A stretch of 21,819 bases of DNA from an uncultured Muribaculaceae bacterium (GTDB taxonomy: Bacteria; Bacteroidota; Bacteroidia; Bacteroidales; Muribaculaceae). Position 1 is the stretch's first letter, and each line of letters starts with the position of its first letter. The translations under genes were made by a program, and so were the position numbers. The stretch is from positions 1 through 21,819 of the forward strand of contig CAJTUF010000030.1 in assembly GCA_910579675.1 (NCBI GenBank), in the 5' to 3' direction. The notes below the pieces were generated by a model that did no database searches, was not told the origin of the DNA, and saw only the letters and a list, made by a program, of their open reading frames with translations. This document shows positions 21,533 through 21,819 of this stretch, in pieces.

Positions 21533-21819
21533 TTTCGCGCTATTATCCACGGGCTGCGGCGGCAAGGCGTCGCGGGGCGGGGCTCGGCTGACGCTGAGCA
21601 ATCTCTCTTTTCGCGCTATTAGCCACGGGCTGCGGCGGCTACGCGCGCTCTTGCCCGTGGCTACCCTTCAGGGACGCCGCTAACGCGGCTTCGGGCGCTA
21701 CGCGCCGGGTGGGCGACGCGAGAGGCGCGCTGTTGCGCGACGTTTGGCGGCATTGGGCGGCATGGGCGGGCGAGGCGGGAGGCGCGTTAGCGCCCGGAGC
21801 CCCCTTGGGGGCGCTACCT
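21533..21819. repeat. GC-rich hairpin repeat cluster, right end
   Basis: A direct pair of about 31 bp (21533-21563 and 21609-21639: TTTCGCGCTATTA then CCACGGGCTGCGGCGGC, one mismatch) is followed by the stem CCACGGGC/GCCCGTGG (21624-21631, 21653-21660). Small hairpins come next: GCCGC-TAAC-GCGGC (21676-21689) and GGCGC-TAC-GCGCC (21694-21706). The GCTCGGCTGACGCTGAGC hairpin of the left end recurs at 21582-21599 in the same orientation. The last 45 bp (21775-21819) are the exact reverse complement of 54-98. I see no gene in this stretch. Confidence 0.85.

Noticed and set aside
1..21819. Composite transposon or integrated element bounded by inverted repeats
   Set aside because: The genes between the end repeats are core housekeeping genes, no transposase or integrase is present, and no target-site duplication is visible.

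Overview
The window is a high-GC stretch of a Bacteroidota chromosome, most likely Bacteroidales and tentatively Muribaculaceae. Evidence: several promoters fit the Bacteroidota pattern TTTG-N20-TAnnTTTG; starts lack Shine-Dalgarno sequences; the DUF6242-like / DUF6089 / uppS / bamA / skp / skp / murI gene order is a Bacteroidales arrangement; and Rho carries a very long disordered insertion. All protein genes are on the + strand; only tRNA-Gln is on the - strand. I saw no transposase, integrase, phage gene or CRISPR array.

Layout. 1-260: GC-rich hairpin repeats. 405-1718: an orphan membrane sensor histidine kinase. 1799-5617: a tightly overlapping biotin operon, bioA-bioF-bioGC, whose last gene fuses the BioG esterase to the BioC methyltransferase; bioB and bioD are not in the window. 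5634-5866: a two-way terminator and a convergent tRNA-Gln with its promoter. 6036-11722: an envelope operon with a lipoprotein (DUF6242-like), a DUF6089 outer-membrane beta-barrel, the undecaprenyl diphosphate synthase UppS and the barrel-assembly factor BamA. 11878-12994: two Skp/OmpH periplasmic chaperones. 13095-14809: glutamate racemase MurI overlapping a membrane-anchored zinc metallopeptidase. 14901-16742: an MsbA-like ABC exporter. 16743-17133: terminator, promoter and long leader of rho. 17134-20096: rho, overlapping a TrmH/SpoU RNA 2'-O-methyltransferase. 20273-21433: an OmpA-like protein. 21434-21819: a hairpin, then more of the GC-rich repeats seen at the left end, in both orientations.

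How the genes fit together. The central 15 kb is largely cell-envelope biogenesis: lipid carrier (UppS), peptidoglycan precursor (MurI), outer-membrane protein delivery and insertion (Skp x2, BamA), lipid export (ABC) and an envelope anchor (OmpA). The two uncharacterised envelope proteins at the head of the bamA operon are the best candidates for undescribed biology. The hairpin-repeat family at both ends, with compensatory stem changes between copies and a 45-bp perfect inverted match across 21.7 kb, is the most striking non-coding signal. The Rho insertion (about 300 residues, with an internal 123-bp tandem duplication) and its roughly 285-nt leader are the most striking regulatory ones.
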